Shown piece by piece: positions 15,051 through 16,880 of a stretch of 16,880 bases of DNA (position 1 is the stretch's first letter; each line of letters begins with the position of its first letter). Where the stretch lies: positions 1 through 16,880 of the forward strand of contig DATEDC010000186.1 in NCBI GenBank assembly GCA_035286585.1, given 5' to 3'. A program made the position numbers and the translations under genes. The notes beneath the pieces are model-generated. The model made no database searches. It had not been told where the DNA came from and saw only the letters and a list, made by a program, of their open reading frames with translations. This stretch comes from DSOS01 sp035286585. GTDB lineage: Bacteria > Chloroflexota > Anaerolineae > Anaerolineales > UBA4823.

Positions 15051-15066
15051 TGGTACATTTCTTGCA
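15051..15066 (+). promoter_or_regulatory. Sigma-54 (-24/-12) promoter of the 15100 gene
   Basis: TGGTACATTTCTTGCA has the invariant GG (15052-15053) and GC (15064-15065) exactly 10 nt apart and differs from the rpoN promoter at only two bases of the A/T spacer. The three bases CCC/ACC before TGG are also alike. Transcription would start near 15077, about 23 nt before the ATG at 15100. This fixes the start of the gene there, because the upstream in-frame extension from 14944 would lie before the transcript start. Confidence 0.75.
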
Positions 15067-15099
15067 CATTACCATGCAAATGAACCCGCAGAGGTGGCA

Positions 15100-16455
15100 A
15101 TGAAACAGGACCCAGATACATCCCGGCTTGGTTTTCACTACTACCCGGATACTCTTCATTATTCACACAGAGACCTGCAAGTCTGGTTGCCGATTTTGAA
15201 GAGCTTGAGAGCCTCCTGGTTGGTTCTGCTCGCTCCATTGAATCGCGCTATCCCCGAGCCGTTCCTGCGCGGCCTGCTGGAAGCCAATATTCAGCCTGTC
15301 CTGCACTTCCTCCTGCCGCTTGAACAACCCATCGACCTGGACAACCTGCAACTGCTCTTCGAAAACTATGTCAATTGGGGGGTAAGATATGTCATCCTCT
15401 TCGACCGGCCAAACGTTCGCCTGGCGTGGTCGACGCAATCCTGGGTTCAGTCAGACCTGGCTGAACGCTTTCTGGATTATTTCCTGCCCCCGGCTGAGAG
15501 GGCTTTCCACGCAGGATTGACGCCCGTCCTGGCTCCCTTGGAACCCGGCGGAGATTACTGGGACACAGCTTTTTTGCAGGCTGCCCTGAAAGGAATACAA
15601 CGTCGCTGTTCGAGCGATTTGCTCCGAGCGCTTACTCTCAGCGCCTATGCCTGGGTGGAAGATCGGCCGCTGGATTGGGGCGCCGGTGGTCCAGAACGCT
15701 GGCCGAAATCACGCCCCTATTACCTGCCAGCCGGGCATCAAGACCAGCGCGGTTTTTATATCTTCGATTGGTATCTGGCGGTGGCTCAGGCAGCCCTTGG
15801 CGATGCGCTGCCAATCCTTTTGCTGGGCGTGAACAGCCGCTCGCAGGCTGTGAGTGGCGCCGGTCCGAGCCCTGGAGGCGGGATCGAGCACGTCGAAAAA
15901 AACCTGGAGCTTGCCCGGCTTGTCTGTGCTCCGCCGGTTGAGGGAGAGCCAGCCGACCAACCTTACGAGGCAGTTTCGCCCCGCGTGCTGGCCTGCAACT
16001 TCTGGCTACTCACCGCCCTTGAAGACAGCCCCCCCATGGGGCATGCCTGGTTCCAGCCCGATGGCAGCAGCCTGCCGGTAGCCGCAGCTTTCCAGGAGTG
16101 GTTATCGAGTTGCCCTCTAGGCCTCCCTCAACTGCCGTTGAGCTTCCCAGAAGGTTCAACGCAAAATCCCGCCCAAGAATCTGTGCAGTCGGTGGAGCAC
16201 TACCTTCTCCTCCCATTATTCGATTGGGGCGTCTCCGAGTGGTACCTGGACGCCATCCGCCCTTTCGTCATAAAACACCGCCCAACCATCGGCTTTTCGC
16301 TCCTGGAGGCTGCCCGCGCCAGGCGGGTAACGGTGATCGGCGGCGAGCAATTATTCGCCGAAAACGTCCTGGAAAAATTAAGAAACGCGGGCTGCCGCGT
16401 CGAGCGCATTAGCGGGGATGGCACGGAAATTGCATCCATCCTGGCAACCCTATAA
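15100..16455 (+). CDS. Protein of unknown function, TIM-barrel glycosidase-like with a CW_BD2-like tail
   Basis: A 451-residue protein starting at ATG 15100 with GAGGTGG upstream (15091-15097). The frame is open back to 14944, but that part covers the promoter. The body reads like a glycosyl-hydrolase-style barrel: 'L-G-F-H-Y-Y-P-D' at the N-terminus, 'V-L-A-P-L-E-P-G-G-D-Y-W-D-T-A-F-L', 'L-S-A-Y-A-W-V-E-D-R-P-L-D-W-G-A-G-G-P-E-R-W-P' and 'D-Q-R-G-F-Y-I-F-D-W-Y'. The last 45 residues (V-T-V-I-G-G...L-R-N-A-G-C-R-V-E-R-I-S-G-D-G) resemble one cell-wall-binding repeat 2. There is no signal peptide, so it appears cytoplasmic despite these surface-like features. I recognise no characterised homologue. 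It precedes ftsZ by 23 nt and has its own sigma-54 promoter. Confidence 0.7.
   Translation: MKQDPDTSRLGFHYYPDTLHYSHRDLQVWLPILKSLRASWLVLLAPLNRAIPEPFLRGLLEANIQPVLHFLLPLEQPIDLDNLQLLFENYVNWGVRYVILFDRPNVRLAWSTQSWVQSDLAERFLDYFLPPAERAFHAGLTPVLAPLEPGGDYWDTAFLQAALKGIQRRCSSDLLRALTLSAYAWVEDRPLDWGAGGPERWPKSRPYYLPAGHQDQRGFYIFDWYLAVAQAALGDALPILLLGVNSRSQAVSGAGPSPGGGIEHVEKNLELARLVCAPPVEGEPADQPYEAVSPRVLACNFWLLTALEDSPPMGHAWFQPDGSSLPVAAAFQEWLSSCPLGLPQLPLSFPEGSTQNPAQESVQSVEHYLLLPLFDWGVSEWYLDAIRPFVIKHRPTIGFSLLEAARARRVTVIGGEQLFAENVLEKLRNAGCRVERISGDGTEIASILATL
16419..16434 (+). promoter_or_regulatory. Perfect-consensus sigma-54 promoter upstream of ftsZ
   Basis: TGGCACGGAAATTGCA is a full match to TGGCACG-N4-TTGCA, with GG (16420-16421) and GC (16432-16433) exactly 10 nt apart. 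It lies in the last codons of the 15100 gene, and transcription would start near 16445, about 34 nt before the ftsZ ATG. A sigma-70-like TATAAT (16451-16456) also occurs here, with a TTGCAT 15 nt upstream (short spacing), so dual promoters are possible. Confidence 0.65.
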
Positions 16456-16478
16456 TCACCTGGAAAAGAGGCGCAATA

Positions 16479-16880
16479 ATGAGCGAGATTATCCCAACCC
16501 CACACTACCAACCAGTACCCGAAGATATTTACCGCCCGGTCATCAAAGTCCTGGGCTTGGGCGGCGGCGGTTGTAACGCCGTCTGCCGGATGATTGAGCT
16601 GGGCATGCGCGGCGTTGATTTTATCGCCGCCAACACCGACCACCAGGCGCTGGAGAACAACCCGGCTCCGCTGAAAATCCAGCTCGGCCCGAAAGTCACC
16701 CGTGGGCTGGGGGCAGGCGGCAACCCGCAAATTGGTGAAAAAGCAGCCAGAGAGAGCGCCCGGGAAATCGCGGCCGCCCTCCAGGGGGCGGAGATGGTAT
16801 TTCTGACCGCCGGGATGGGCGGCGGCACGGGAACCGGTTCCATTCCGGTAGCTGCAGAGATCGTCCGCTCCTTGGGCGCG
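16479..16880 (+). CDS. ftsZ: Cell-division tubulin homologue FtsZ, N-terminal 134 residues (cut by window end)
   Basis: ATG at 16479 with GAGG (16468-16471), spacing 7; the frame is open to the window edge (134 codons). The first 20 residues are a short variable tail, followed by 'V-I-K-V-L-G-L-G-G-G-G-C-N-A-V-C-R-M-I' (21-39), 'F-I-A-A-N-T-D-H-Q-A-L' (48-58), 'I-Q-L-G-P-K-V-T-R-G-L-G-A-G-G-N-P' (67-83) and the tubulin signature 'G-G-G-T-G-T-G-S' (114-121) that binds GTP phosphates. The 'N-A-V-C' pair is slightly unusual, as many FtsZ proteins have N or E at that cysteine. Whether this is the main FtsZ or a second paralog cannot be told from the N-terminus alone. No ftsA or mur gene is upstream, unlike the classic division cluster. 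Confidence 0.95.
   Translation, partial: MSEIIPTPHYQPVPEDIYRPVIKVLGLGGGGCNAVCRMIELGMRGVDFIAANTDHQALENNPAPLKIQLGPKVTRGLGAGGNPQIGEKAARESAREIAAALQGAEMVFLTAGMGGGTGTGSIPVAAEIVRSLGA

Noticed and set aside
14944..15099. Start of the unknown barrel protein at 14944
   Set aside because: This segment contains the sigma-54 promoter, has no ribosome binding site, and the extra 52 residues are neither a signal peptide nor conserved-looking. ATG 15100 has GAGGTGG.
1..16880. General reassignment of UGA (as in some candidate phyla or mycoplasmas)
   Set aside because: UGA is used as the normal stop of several genes (ACT, moeA, rpoN, kinase), including ATGA overlaps, and no other conserved frame contains internal UGA.

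Overview
The window looks like a chromosome segment of a Chloroflexota bacterium, probably an Anaerolineae-like member. The base composition is fairly GC-rich. The lineage call is an inference from protein style: a MoeA fused to a periplasmic-binding-like domain, long lipoproteins with repeated 'GG..x-LG-x-P-I' modules ending in a 'YLPMV' tail, and a TIM-barrel-like protein next to ftsZ. No rRNA, tRNA, insertion sequence, prophage or CRISPR array was seen.

Left part (1-6917, all minus strand). Proline dehydrogenase (6917-5955) is followed by a compact run read right to left: membrane-anchored rhodanese (5757-5281), DinB-like protein (5269-4796), UbiA-type prenyltransferase (4784-3879), MoeA (3866-2634), ACT-domain protein (2637-2230), MoeA with a C-terminal binding-protein-like domain (2187-187), a 14-bp tandem repeat (107-190), and the first 24 codons of a peroxiredoxin (73-1). 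The rhodanese is the most striking gene. Its frame is crossed by two UGA codons exactly where relatives carry the two cysteines of the active-site C-T-C loop. A SECIS-like hairpin lies just downstream, so it is very probably a double-selenocysteine protein rather than a truncated one. Read that way, it ends 11 nt before the next gene, which fits the tight packing of the operon.

Middle part (6918-11601, plus strand). This is a self-contained sigma-54 circuit: rpoN, a soluble PAS-GAF-PAS histidine kinase, and an NtrC-class response regulator. The genes are joined by two ATGA overlaps. The regulator has receiver and AAA+ GAFTGA domains but stops before any DNA-binding domain. A -24/-12 sigma-54 promoter lies in front of rpoN itself.

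Right part (11602-16880). Two paralogous lipoproteins (13218-11647 and 14944-13370, minus strand) contain degenerate repeated modules and matched cysteine pairs. Divergent from them are a TIM-barrel-like protein of unknown function (15100-16455) and the beginning of ftsZ (16479 to the window edge). Each has its own -24/-12 sigma-54 element: one nearly identical to the rpoN promoter, the other a perfect consensus inside the 3' end of the upstream gene. The likely picture is that the kinase/activator pair turns on rpoN, the barrel protein and ftsZ together, linking a signal of unknown nature to a cell-division GTPase. This is an inference from promoter sequences and has not been shown experimentally.
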